From: Arthrobacter gallicola
GTDB lineage: Bacteria; Actinomycetota; Actinomycetes; Actinomycetales; Micrococcaceae
Direction of reading: 5' to 3'
DNA: 64,000 nucleotides
NCBI RefSeq assembly: GCF_014836775.1
Contig: NZ_JACSQD010000001.1
Span: 359,160 to 423,159 of the forward strand
The notes beneath the pieces are model-generated. The model had not been told where the DNA came from. It did not search any database and saw nothing but the letters and a program-made list of their open reading frames with translations. Shown piece by piece: positions 8,389 to 16,579 of this stretch (positions within the stretch are counted from its first letter, which is position 1; the number at the start of each line of letters is the position of its first letter). A program made the translations under genes and the position numbers.

Positions 8389-8706
8389 TTGTTTAAGACC
8401 ATGTTTGCCGAAACCGCCCGCGCTGCCGCCCAGACCCGCACCACCGCCCAGACCCGCACCTCCACCCACTCTGCCGGCGGCGCTGATCCGCGCCGCGCCG
8501 GAAGCGCCCTCGGTGGAAACTATGTGGCAGTGTTTGACCGCCCCCAGGCGCCTGTCCCCGCCAGCGGCGGCCGCTACACCGCCTCTTTTGACGGCCGGGT
8601 CAGCAGCCGCCCGGGCCGGTGCGTTGACAGCTATGTGGCTGCCTTCGGAGCCGCCGGACATCCGGCCGGAAACCGCCGCGGCAGCTACGTAGACGCCGAA
8701 CGCTAG
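8389..8706 (+). CDS. Short protein with Gly/Ser/Asn-x-Tyr-Val/Thr repeats
   Basis: A 105-aa protein of unknown function. After an Ala/Thr/Arg-rich N-terminus come four spaced repeats: GGNYVAVFD, GGRYTASFD, VDSYVAAFG and RGSYVDAER, the last forming the C-terminus. Each has an aromatic Tyr followed by Val or Thr, a small residue and mostly Phe. No signal peptide or membrane segment is evident, and composition (Arg, Ala, Gly) suggests disorder. I chose TTG at 8389 because AGGAG lies nine bases upstream; ATG at 8401 is the alternative, and the frame stays open to 8308. Short Tyr repeats of this sort occur, to my memory, in uncharacterised Micrococcaceae proteins. Confidence 0.6.
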   Translation: MFKTMFAETARAAAQTRTTAQTRTSTHSAGGADPRRAGSALGGNYVAVFDRPQAPVPASGGRYTASFDGRVSSRPGRCVDSYVAAFGAAGHPAGNRRGSYVDAER

Positions 8707-8834
8707 GCCGCCTGCCCGGGCAGGAGCCACTGGCCCCGCACTGTCCGGCCGCCGCTGCCCTGTTGCGGCCCAGCTAGGATGATTCCGGTAAACGGAGTCA
8801 GCAGCGCCAGCGGCAAGAGCAGTCAGGAAGCAGT

Positions 8835-9929
8835 ATGGGTGCAATGGATGACCTGCTGGGCCCTGCGCAGATAGCGCAGCTGTGCGGGTCGCTGGAAACA
8901 GCGGCCCCGGGGGTCCGGTTCGAGGCCCTGCAGGAAACGAGCGGCCGGCTCGGCCCGTTGTCCCTGCGCGCGAGGACCGACGTCGTCGCGGACGCCTTGG
9001 TGGTGAGCTTCCGGGAGTATGCAGTGGCCACAGCCGCATTCCGGACTGCCCTGGCCGATCCGGACTTCACTGGCTGGGCACTGTGGCCGGTTACCGAAGC
9101 TGCAGTCACCCTCTCCCTTGCCCAGGGCAGCAATCAGGCCTTCGACGATTGCCTTGACCTGCTTGCTGAGCTGACGCCTCGGCTGACCAGTGAGTTTGCC
9201 ATCCGCAGACTGCTCAGCGCGGATTTGGACCGCGCCCTGAAATATATCCAGCCCTGGACCACGGACCCCAATGAGCACGTGCGCAGGCTGGCCAGCGAGG
9301 GCACCAGACCATACCTTCCGTGGGCGGTGCGGGTTGCCGGGCTGACACTGCGCCCTGACGCCACCGTGCCGGTCCTCGATGCCTTGCGCAATGACTCCAG
9401 CGAGTACGTGCGCCGCTCGGTGGCCAACCACCTCAATGACCTTGCACGGCATGCACCGGAGACTGTTCTTGAACTCGCTGCACGCTGGCATGAATCGGGT
9501 ACGCCGGAAAGTGCCTGGATCATCCGGCGCGGATTGCGGACGCTGGTGAAAAAGGCGCACCCTGGAGCGCTGTCGCTGATGGGTTTTAAGCCTGCCGAAG
9601 TCGCGGTGGACGGACCGCGCGCGGAAACGGAGCAGCTCACTCTGCCCGCGGTCCTGAGCTTTGAGTGTGTTCTGACGAACACGTCCCCAACGCCCGCCCG
9701 CCTCGCTGTCGACTATGTGGTGCACTACGTCAAGGCGAACGGTTTGACTGCGCCAAAGGTCTTCAAACTGGCCGTCCTGGACCTGGAACCCGGAGAGTCG
9801 CGGAAGCTGTCCGGCCGGCACGCCTTCCGCCAAATGACCACGCGGCGGCACTACGCCGGAAGGCACCAGCTGGAACTGCAGATCAACGGTGTCCGTCATG
9901 GGCGGCTGGAGTTTCATCTGACCATCTAG
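8835..9929 (+). CDS. AlkC-type DNA alkylation repair glycosylase
   Basis: HEAT-like repeat DNA glycosylase of the AlkC/AlkD superfamily, expected to remove methylated bases such as 3-methyladenine or 3-methylcytosine. Residues about 10-255 are tandem helical repeats, with TTDPNEHVRRLASEGTRPYL and NDSSEYVRRSVANHLNDLA characteristic of the family. The last 105 or so residues (from about 260) are beta-rich and match the Ig-like domain known in some AlkC proteins; AlkD lacks it. Length 364 aa agrees. AGGAAG precedes ATG 8835, and a second ATG is at 8844. A TAGGAT box at 8775-8780 may be its -10. Confidence 0.85.
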   Translation: MGAMDDLLGPAQIAQLCGSLETAAPGVRFEALQETSGRLGPLSLRARTDVVADALVVSFREYAVATAAFRTALADPDFTGWALWPVTEAAVTLSLAQGSNQAFDDCLDLLAELTPRLTSEFAIRRLLSADLDRALKYIQPWTTDPNEHVRRLASEGTRPYLPWAVRVAGLTLRPDATVPVLDALRNDSSEYVRRSVANHLNDLARHAPETVLELAARWHESGTPESAWIIRRGLRTLVKKAHPGALSLMGFKPAEVAVDGPRAETEQLTLPAVLSFECVLTNTSPTPARLAVDYVVHYVKANGLTAPKVFKLAVLDLEPGESRKLSGRHAFRQMTTRRHYAGRHQLELQINGVRHGRLEFHLTI

Positions 9930-10124
9930 CGCCCTCCGGGATTCCCACGGCACGCCGCCTGCATCACCCGCCCGGGAATATGTCGGAACCATGACGATGC
10001 GGCTGTGATGCGGCTTATATACTCTGACGAAACTTGGACGCCCAGCTACCCCGGGCTAACCACCCCTCGGAGCAGCGGCGTGTACGGAGCCTGCCTTCGC
10101 TCCTGAATGCAGAGGAGCAAGGGC

Positions 10125-10226
10125 ATGACGACGACCGAGCCTACGACCGGCCGGAACCGGCAGGGTGCGGGACACGCCAGGACAGCCGGCGCCTGCTCAG
10201 GCTGCCGCCACCGGGCCGCGGCCTGA
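10125..10226 (+). CDS. Putative short leader ORF before the membrane GDPD gene
   Basis: A 33-codon frame starting MTTTEPTTGRNRQGAG, with AGAGGAG about eight bases upstream, the best RBS in this interval. Its TGA (10224-10226) ends two bases before ATG 10229 of the membrane phosphodiesterase gene, an arrangement that would couple translation. The alternative is that this is the true N-terminus of the phosphodiesterase and a frameshift separates them. Evidence is only RBS, start and spacing. Confidence 0.35.
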   Translation: MTTTEPTTGRNRQGAGHARTAGACSGCRHRAAA

Positions 10227-10228
10227 GC

Positions 10229-12136
10229 ATGGTGCGGTTTCCGCTCCTCGACCGGACCGTCAGGACGCCTCAGGCACTGCCCGGAGAGCTCCGCGTCCGT
10301 ACCCTCATTCCGGGGTTGCTTGGTGCCGGGTGGCGGACGCTCCGCACCGGCGGCTGGCGTCTGCTGGCCCTCTACGCTGCAACCCAGGCCCTTCTGCTGG
10401 TGTTGTTTTCACCCCTGATCCGCTGGATGTTCACGGAGGCGCTGGCTGCGGCCGGGCTACACGCAGTGGATTCGGCTGCCCTGACGTCCATCATGGGGAA
10501 CGGCGGTTCAGCAGCGTGGATTGCCGGGCTCTGCCTCCTTGCCATCGTGGGTGTGGGTGGTCAACTGACCCTGCTGGTCCTGGCTGCGGCCCGGGTCCGG
10601 GCGGGACTCAGCCTGCAGCCGGCGGCTCTGGTGCGGGATCTCGGTTCCGTCCTGCGCCGGGCGCCCAGGCTGAGTTCGCTTCCGCTGGTCTGGTACCTGT
10701 TCCTTGTCCTGCCACTGGCGCAGGCCGGTTTCTTTTCGGTGCTGACGCACTCCATTGCGGTGCCGAACTTCGTCACCGGTGAATTGCTGAAGTCCACGCC
10801 GGGACTTGTCGCCTATGTCTTGTTCCTGCTGGTCATCGGAACACTCGGCACCCGTTTCTCCCTGGCGCTGCCGATCTTTGCTCTGGGCCGGGTCTCCGGC
10901 AGCCGGGCGATGCGGCTCAGCTGGCTGGTTACCCGCAGGACCGACCCGGCTCTCCTGGCAGCCGGGGCCGCGGCGGCAGCAGCCGCCTTCGTTGGCGGCG
11001 GGGTGCTGGTGGCCGGCGCGCTGCTTCCGGTCCTGGCGGTGGACCTGGCAGCCCCCGGCCTCGCCTCGGTAACGGCGGCCTTCACCCTGGGGGCGGCGCA
11101 GGTGGGCGGCGTCATCATTGCCGGCAGCTTCGTGATGTTCCTGGCCGCCATGCTTATTGAGCTGACCGTCCGCAGCCTCCCGCTGCTGCCGCAGGACCTC
11201 ACACTGTCCTACAGCCCGGAGCGGGCCGGACGCTCGTCTGAGACGACAGCTACCCTCCCCGAACGGTCCCGCCGCGGCCGCGCACTGCTGACGGTCGTCG
11301 TCGTCGTACCGGCACTGGCCCTGGGCGGGCTGAACATCCCTGTCATGGAGGGCCTGCAGCAGGTGCCGCAGACCCTGGTGCTGGCGCACCGGGGTTTCAG
11401 CGACGGAGGGGTTGAAAACACAGTGTCCGGGCTGGCGGCAGCTGCCGAAGCCAACGCCGACCTGGTCGAAATGGATGTGATGCAAACCGCCGACGGCGGG
11501 TTCGTGGTGATGCATGACGCTTCCCTGAGCCGGCTGGCCGGCCGGGAGGAATCCGTCAAGGACCTCACCCTGGCCGAACTGAGAGCCGTCACCGTGTCTG
11601 ACCAGCGCGGGCACCGGGACACCATCCCGTCCCTGGAGGAATACATCCGCGCCGCACAGGAGCTGGGCGAGCCGTTACTGATCGAACTCAAAATGCACGG
11701 AGACGAGACAGCGGACTACGTCCCGCGGCTTGTGTCGGAACTCGAATCCCTTGATGCCCTGCAGGAGAATATTTACCACTCACTGGATAAGGACAAAGCT
11801 GAGGAGCTCAAGCGGCTGCGCCCGGAACTGTACGTCGGCCTGACCATGGGGGTGGCCGGACTCGCCGCTCCGGACACAACAGCGGACTTCATTGTGGTGG
11901 AGGAAGCGTCCTATACGGACGCGGTCCGCGACTCAGCCTGGGCGAACGGTATGGAAATCTACGTCTGGACCGTCAACGGCGCAGACGGAATCCGAAACAT
12001 GCTCCGCGACAATGTTGACGGCATCATCACGGACCACCCGGACACGGCAGTCCGTGACCGCGCCGGCATGGGACCGGAAGAGCCGATGGGCAGCAAGCTC
12101 TACGACGCCGTCATGCGGTTTGTGCTGATCTTCTAG
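10229..12136 (+). CDS. Membrane-anchored glycerophosphodiester phosphodiesterase
   Basis: Hydrolyses glycerophosphodiesters to glycerol-3-phosphate plus alcohol, probably outside the membrane. The first 375 or so residues are a multi-pass region (the membrane domain that accompanies GDPD in Firmicutes and Actinobacteria, about six to eight segments). The GDPD domain follows from about residue 385: LAHRGFSDGG, EMDVMQTADGGFVVMHD, IELKMHG and GIITDHP contain the His-Glu-Asp metal and acid-base residues. The frame is open upstream to TTG 10034, but those 65 residues lack membrane-protein character and look non-native; ATG 10229 directly after the short leader ORF is my choice. The start is uncertain. 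Confidence 0.85.
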   Translation: MVRFPLLDRTVRTPQALPGELRVRTLIPGLLGAGWRTLRTGGWRLLALYAATQALLLVLFSPLIRWMFTEALAAAGLHAVDSAALTSIMGNGGSAAWIAGLCLLAIVGVGGQLTLLVLAAARVRAGLSLQPAALVRDLGSVLRRAPRLSSLPLVWYLFLVLPLAQAGFFSVLTHSIAVPNFVTGELLKSTPGLVAYVLFLLVIGTLGTRFSLALPIFALGRVSGSRAMRLSWLVTRRTDPALLAAGAAAAAAAFVGGGVLVAGALLPVLAVDLAAPGLASVTAAFTLGAAQVGGVIIAGSFVMFLAAMLIELTVRSLPLLPQDLTLSYSPERAGRSSETTATLPERSRRGRALLTVVVVVPALALGGLNIPVMEGLQQVPQTLVLAHRGFSDGGVENTVSGLAAAAEANADLVEMDVMQTADGGFVVMHDASLSRLAGREESVKDLTLAELRAVTVSDQRGHRDTIPSLEEYIRAAQELGEPLLIELKMHGDETADYVPRLVSELESLDALQENIYHSLDKDKAEELKRLRPELYVGLTMGVAGLAAPDTTADFIVVEEASYTDAVRDSAWANGMEIYVWTVNGADGIRNMLRDNVDGIITDHPDTAVRDRAGMGPEEPMGSKLYDAVMRFVLIF

Positions 12137-12167
12137 CGTCTTCCAGCGTCTTTCAGCGGGGGCAGAG

Positions 12168-12821
12168 CTACAACACGACCCCGGCCGGAAGGTCCGGTGC
12201 CTGGAACTTCTGGCGTTCGCACTCGGCCTGCAGGGCAGGATAGGCCTGCGCGATCAGGTCCAGGATCCGGTTCCGGACCACCAGATAGGCCTCGCCGACG
12301 CCGACAACTCCCTTGAACTCCTTCAGCTCCTCCTCATACGAGGTCTGCATGTGCCGCAGGTAGTTGACGGTCAGGCGGTCCAGGCGGCTGCGGGTGGTCC
12401 GCGGGCCGGCGGGGGACTGGTTCTGGCGCAGCCGTGAGTTGTAGTGCTCGACAGCCTTTCGCTGAACGTCCTCCCAGGACTCCGGCACCAGGCGCAGCTC
12501 CAGTGCCTCGGCGACGGCGACCGCTTGTTTCTTTTTCTCCAAGGCCCGGCCGCGTGCTGCGAGCTGGCGCTTCCGCGAAGCCTCACGGGCCCGGCGGAAC
12601 TCTTCCGTAGCCTCGACTGTTTCCACCCGTTCCAGCGCGTACAGCTTCATGGGTGCAGCTTTGCGGGAGAACGGATTCCTGGCAGTTTTGTCCGGCTCCG
12701 GCAGAAAGGCCTTGATCTGGGTTTCGGTCCAGCCGCGTTCCTTCTTCAGGTCCGCTGCGATCAGAAAATCCTCGCTGTTGGCGGGCTTGGGATGGGGAGG
12801 GTGGTGCTTTCCTCTGGACAT
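12168..12821 (-). CDS. Conserved hypothetical charged, coiled-coil protein
   Basis: A 217-aa hydrophilic protein starting MSRGKHHPPHPKPANSED. The N-terminal part (GWTETQIKAFLPEPDKTARN, then MKLYALERVETVEATEEF) resembles a small fold seen in other bacterial conserved hypothetical proteins; it is followed by a Lys/Arg-rich helix (about 70-115) likely to be coiled-coil, and a helical C-terminus. No catalytic motif or membrane segment is seen. ATG 12821 is preferred over the in-frame start at 12854 because the 11 extra residues are Pro/Ala-rich. It lies between two phosphodiesterase genes but no link is shown. Function unknown. Confidence 0.65.
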   Translation of the reverse strand: MSRGKHHPPHPKPANSEDFLIAADLKKERGWTETQIKAFLPEPDKTARNPFSRKAAPMKLYALERVETVEATEEFRRAREASRKRQLAARGRALEKKKQAVAVAEALELRLVPESWEDVQRKAVEHYNSRLRQNQSPAGPRTTRSRLDRLTVNYLRHMQTSYEEELKEFKGVVGVGEAYLVVRNRILDLIAQAYPALQAECERQKFQAPDLPAGVVL

Positions 12822-12890
12822 TGGTACTTCCGGTGGTGCGGGCAGGGCGTCCACCAGTCTAGTGAACCGGCGGTGCGCCCTGCCCGCAGG

Positions 12891-15203
12891 TCAGGAACCG
12901 GCGTAGGCCCGGGGCAGCTTCAACCCGCGTTCCTCCATCACCAACCGCAGCCGGGTGGGATAGTCAGTGATAATCCCATCCACCCCCAGGTCGATCAGGT
13001 AGTTCATCACAGCGGGCTGATTCACCGTCCACGGCACAATCTTCATATCGAGTTCCTGCGCTTCAGCCACCATCTGACGCGTCACGCTGGCGTAGACCGG
13101 AGAGATCACGTCGTATCCCTGAGCGGCTGCCGCCAACACCACCGACCCCTCATAGTCATCTATATCGATTCCGCCCAGAATGGCGGCGGCACCGGGCTGC
13201 CCGATTTCCAGCGTCTCCGGACCGGCAGCGAGCGCCACCCTGGTCAGTCTCGGCGCGATCCGTCCCGCCAGGTTCAGCGAACCCCAGTCGAAGGACTGCA
13301 GGGTCACTCTGTCTGCCATTCCAGAATTCCGGATCTCCCGGATGACGGACCGGGTCAGGGCTTCCATGCCGGGACCGCCGGCCTGCCCGTCCTCGACTTT
13401 CGTCTCGATATTGAGCCACACGCCGCGGGCACGTACTTCGCGGACCAGGGCGAACACATCCTTCAGCTCAGCTATCCGATTGCCCTCAACCACCTGCTGC
13501 TCCGGATAACCCGGCAGCTGCTGGTAGCCGCAGTCGAGCGTTTTCAGCTGGGCCAGGGTCAGGTCAGCCACCCGGTCTCCAACGTAGGGGAAGCCCGGAT
13601 CCCCGGCGGCTGCCGGAGCGGTATCGCGGCACTTTTCAGCCTGGATGGTGTCGTCATGCCAGACGACGACGGCGCCGTCGCGGCTCAAATGCGTGTCCAG
13701 TTCCAGCGTGCTGACGCCGAGTTCCAGCGAGTGCCGGAAGGCGGTGAGTGATTCCTCCGTATATTCGCCGCGGCCGCCGCGGTGGGACTGCAGGTCAATC
13801 GAGGGCCGTTCGGTCCCGGCACGCATCTGCGCGGTCATCACGTCAAAGATGTGGGTATCTTCGTAGAACCCGCCCAGCTGTTCCGATCCCGGGCCCATGG
13901 CCGTGAGCGGCACGTCGAGGGCGGTATGCCCATCGGTGGTCCAGTCCACGGCAAAAACCTGGTCCGAGTTGGCTACCGGCAGAGGTCCGTCCTCGGCGGA
14001 GATGCCGTCACCGGACTCATCTGCATCATCGTCGAAGGACTCGATCGTCATGCCGCCCGTCTGGTGGTCCCCGACGACGATTAGCAGGGTGTTACCGTCC
14101 GCTTCGGCGAAGTCCCGCGCAACGGCCACTGACTGTTCAAAGGCGATTCCGGACTTGATGGTCAGCTCGGCGTCGTTGACGTGGGACATGGAATCGATGC
14201 CCTCGTCTTCGACCATCAGGAAGAATCCTGGATCCTGCCCGCCGCCATTGGGAGCGCCCCCGCCACCACCATGGCCGCCTCCGTGTCTGGCCCCGGCTTC
14301 GGCCGCAGCGGGGGCCGTGAGCAGTTCCAATGCCTTGCCGGTCATGACCGGCAGGGGAACGCTCGGTTCGTAAATCTCCTCCACGTCGTCGCCGTACTGG
14401 AACATCTCTTCATTGGCGAACAGGCCCAGCACCTTCGGGCCCTGGGCCTGCAGCAGCCCTGCCTCGTCCCAGACGTACTCATAACCGTCCGCCTGGGCCT
14501 GTTCCACCAGGTTGACGGTTCCGGAACTTTCCTCCGAGGGGTCCTCGGGCGGGTTATCCGGATGCCGGCCCGGATTCCCTGCCGGGTACCAGTGGTCCTC
14601 ACCGCCGCCCAGGATCACGTCCGGGCGGCTGGATTCCAGGAACTGGCGGGCAATCTCGCTCTGCTCCCCGCGGTCGGCCACGTGCGCCCCGAAAGCCGCG
14701 GGGGTCGCATCCGTTACCTGCGCCGTCGTCACCAGGCCGGTGGACTTGCCCAGCGCGGCGGCGATCTCCAGTGCGGTGGGTACGGGCTGGCCATCCAGGT
14801 CGACGCCGATGGCTCCGTTGTAGGTCTTCACGCCCGTGGACATGGTGGTGGCTGCCGCTGCCGAGTCGGTGACAAACGTGCCCGGATCCGCCGAATTGGT
14901 GTGGACCAGTCCCAGCTCCGGCAGGGAATCCATTACCAGTTCGCCCGTCAGCCCAACGTGGGAGAGCCGGATGGCGTTGCGCTGCGCGGTTCCCATGCCG
15001 TCGCCCACCATCAGGATGATGTTCCTGGCCTGCGCCGGCTCCGGTTTGTTCTTCTCCTCCCGGTGCCCTGCGGCCTCCAGCTGCGCGTCACCGCCGGGCC
15101 CCGCCCCGGTCGGTGTTTGCGCCAGCGGCGCCCCGCCGCCGCAGCCGGAAAGAATCAATCCGCCCAGTATCGCCGTCGTTACTGTCAGTTTTCCCTTGTT
15201 CAT
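12891..15203 (-). CDS. Lipoprotein: alkaline phosphatase fused to glycerophosphodiesterase
   Basis: A 770-aa two-enzyme fusion. A lipobox (LILSGC, Cys21) predicts a lipid-anchored outer-face protein. Residues about 58-465 are a PhoA-superfamily alkaline phosphatase: MVGDGMG metal site, nucleophile Ser114 in VTDSAAAATT, GGGEDHWYP, and GDHQTGG. A Gly/His-rich insert (HGGGHGGGGG) lies before the EDEGID metal segment. Residues about 473-765 are a GDPD domain: SHRGGRGEYTEESL, LELDTHLSRDG, WHDDT, and GIITDYP near the end. The domains could release glycerol-3-phosphate and then phosphate in sequence. An in-frame join is continuous with no frameshift. A tandem repeat precedes it. Confidence 0.93.
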   Translation of the reverse strand: MNKGKLTVTTAILGGLILSGCGGGAPLAQTPTGAGPGGDAQLEAAGHREEKNKPEPAQARNIILMVGDGMGTAQRNAIRLSHVGLTGELVMDSLPELGLVHTNSADPGTFVTDSAAAATTMSTGVKTYNGAIGVDLDGQPVPTALEIAAALGKSTGLVTTAQVTDATPAAFGAHVADRGEQSEIARQFLESSRPDVILGGGEDHWYPAGNPGRHPDNPPEDPSEESSGTVNLVEQAQADGYEYVWDEAGLLQAQGPKVLGLFANEEMFQYGDDVEEIYEPSVPLPVMTGKALELLTAPAAAEAGARHGGGHGGGGGAPNGGGQDPGFFLMVEDEGIDSMSHVNDAELTIKSGIAFEQSVAVARDFAEADGNTLLIVVGDHQTGGMTIESFDDDADESGDGISAEDGPLPVANSDQVFAVDWTTDGHTALDVPLTAMGPGSEQLGGFYEDTHIFDVMTAQMRAGTERPSIDLQSHRGGRGEYTEESLTAFRHSLELGVSTLELDTHLSRDGAVVVWHDDTIQAEKCRDTAPAAAGDPGFPYVGDRVADLTLAQLKTLDCGYQQLPGYPEQQVVEGNRIAELKDVFALVREVRARGVWLNIETKVEDGQAGGPGMEALTRSVIREIRNSGMADRVTLQSFDWGSLNLAGRIAPRLTRVALAAGPETLEIGQPGAAAILGGIDIDDYEGSVVLAAAAQGYDVISPVYASVTRQMVAEAQELDMKIVPWTVNQPAVMNYLIDLGVDGIITDYPTRLRLVMEERGLKLPRAYAGS

Positions 15204-15251
15204 TTGTCCGTTCCCGTCTCAGAGTGCGCGAGTGATGACGCATTCCCCCTG

Positions 15252-15279
15252 CTCAAGTGGGTCAACTCAAGTGGGTCAA
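15252..15279 (-). repeat. Tandem 14-bp repeat upstream of the phosphatase fusion
   Basis: CTCAAGTGGGTCAA occurs twice head to tail (15252-15265, 15266-15279), about 50 bases before the lipoprotein start. Read on the gene's strand it is TTGACCCACTTGAG twice, so each copy also offers a -35-like TTGACC. Tandem direct repeats are the binding pattern of OmpR-family regulators such as PhoP, which would suit a phosphate-scavenging gene; the 14-base period differs from the 11 bases of Streptomyces PHO boxes. Function inferred. Confidence 0.5.
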
Positions 15280-15358
15280 CCCTCGGCACCGGGGCAGGCA
15301 GTGTCAACACTCCGGCAGCATGGCGGCGGGCGGACGGGCCAATCAGCGGGATGTGGGC

Positions 15359-15979
15359 TTACTCGAACCGGGACGGATCCCCGGCACCGTAGCGGGTCAC
15401 CTCGGCCTGCCCGGAGGAGAAATCCACCACGGTGGTCAGGTCCGGACCGCAGTGACCGGCGTCCAGCACGGCGTCAACCTCGTGCTGCAGCCGTTCCTGG
15501 ATCTCCCAGCCCTCGGTCATGGGCTCTTCCTGGTCCGGCAGAAGCAGGGTGCTGGAGAGCAGCGGCTCCCCGAGATCGGCCAGCAGCGCCTGCACCACCT
15601 TGTTGTCCGGGATGCGCACACCAACGGTCTTTTTCTTGGGATGCAGCAGCCGGCGCGGCACCTCCTTGGTCGCCGGCAGAATAAAGGTGTAACTGCCCGG
15701 GGTAACGGCCTTGATGGCACGGAAGACGTCATTGTCCAGCTGCACAAACTGGCCCAGCTGCGCGAAATCGCTGCAGACCAGGGTGAAATGATGCTTGTCG
15801 CTGAGGTGGCGGATGGTGCGGATACGGTCCAGGGCGTCCCGGTTGCCGATCTGTGCGCCGAGGGCATAGCAGGAGTCCGTGGGGTAGGCGATCAGGCCGC
15901 CGCCCCGGAGGAGGGCGGTGATCTGGGCGACCGTGCGGGGCTGGGGATTTTCAGGATGTATGTCGAAATAGCGTGCCAT
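15359..15979 (-). CDS. yciO: YciO, YrdC/Sua5-family protein
   Basis: A 206-aa single-domain member of the YrdC/Sua5 family, close to E. coli YciO: MARYFDIHPENPQPRTVAQI matches its N-terminus, and GGGLIAYPTDSCYALG, TFILPATKEVPRRLLHPKKKTVGVR and the C-terminal TTVVDFS are diagnostic. YrdC-type enzymes make threonylcarbamoyl-AMP for tRNA t6A modification; YciO is the related clade with weak or different activity, so an essential t6A role should not be assumed. Annotated databases often call such proteins L-threonylcarbamoyladenylate synthase. It is separated from the phosphatase gene by 155 bp containing the tandem repeat. Confidence 0.92.
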   Translation of the reverse strand: MARYFDIHPENPQPRTVAQITALLRGGGLIAYPTDSCYALGAQIGNRDALDRIRTIRHLSDKHHFTLVCSDFAQLGQFVQLDNDVFRAIKAVTPGSYTFILPATKEVPRRLLHPKKKTVGVRIPDNKVVQALLADLGEPLLSSTLLLPDQEEPMTEGWEIQERLQHEVDAVLDAGHCGPDLTTVVDFSSGQAEVTRYGAGDPSRFE

Positions 15980-16079
15980 GCCCCGAGCATACGCGGACCG
16001 GACCGTTCACCAGTCGATTTGTGGCCGCATGCCGGGTGAAGGTGGACGTGCCTGGTGCCGGGACCGGATACTTCCGTCT

Positions 16080-16547
16080 ATGGGCACAGGCAAGCTGGAT
16101 ATCACCGCGTCCGGGAGCCTGCCGCGGCTGCACAGACCCGATTCACGGACCGAAAAGGCGCTGATCGGCCTCGAGCTGGGGACCGGGGCCGCTGCCCTGG
16201 GAGCGGGGACGCTCCTGGCGCTGCGCCCGGACGGAGCCTTCCTGCACGCAGACCGCACGGTGCTGCGGCGCACACCCTTCCCGGACTGGCGGCTGCCGGG
16301 GCTGCTGCTGGCTGCTGGCTGCGGCGGTGGCTACCTGCTGGCCGCAGTCCTGCAGCTGCGGCGGCACCGGGCGGCGCGGGCGCTTTCCATGGCAGCCGGG
16401 GTGGCGCTGGTTGGGTTGGAAGCCTGGGAAACAGCAGTGATTGAGTTTCAGCCGCTGGAGGCGCTGTTCGCCGGGGTAGGCGGCGCCGTCGTGGTGCTGG
16501 CCTGGCGGGTGCCGCCGGACCAAAAAAAGTTGTCGCCCCGGGGTTGA
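16080..16547 (+). CDS. Hypothetical small membrane protein
   Basis: A 155-aa protein, MGTGKLDITASG onward, with about four hydrophobic segments (ALIGLELGTGAAALGAGTLL; LPGLLLAAGCGGGYLLAAVL; ALSMAAGVALVGLEAW; ALFAGVGGAVVVLAWRV). The central region looks like the extracytoplasmic part between helices. I do not recognise the family. The frame is open to 15978 but the 34 added residues are Arg-rich and overlap the yciO promoter region, so ATG 16080 is preferred. It lies 32 bases before the ABC operon, which appears to have its own promoter inside this gene's 3' end. Confidence 0.65.
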   Translation: MGTGKLDITASGSLPRLHRPDSRTEKALIGLELGTGAAALGAGTLLALRPDGAFLHADRTVLRRTPFPDWRLPGLLLAAGCGGGYLLAAVLQLRRHRAARALSMAAGVALVGLEAWETAVIEFQPLEALFAGVGGAVVVLAWRVPPDQKKLSPRG

Positions 16548-16572
16548 CGGCCGATGGGGCCGGTTCTACGGT
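16544..16572 (+). promoter_or_regulatory. Promoter for the HTH-ABC operon, leaderless
   Basis: TTGACG (16544-16549) and TACGGT (16567-16572) are 17 bases apart, a good sigma-70-type promoter. The ATG at 16580 begins seven bases past the -10, so transcription would start at or next to the start codon. Confidence 0.6.
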
Positions 16573-16579
16573 GGTGGCC

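Noticed and set aside
8161..9039. 292-codon minus-strand frame over the Tyr-repeat gene
   Set aside because: Gly/Ala/Arg-rich with no RBS at its start; the plus-strand frame has an RBS and internal repeats.
15359..15979. Essential t6A synthase TsaC/Sua5
   Set aside because: The sequence follows YciO through its N-terminus and the KTVGVR region; YciO is a distinct clade, so I named it yciO instead.
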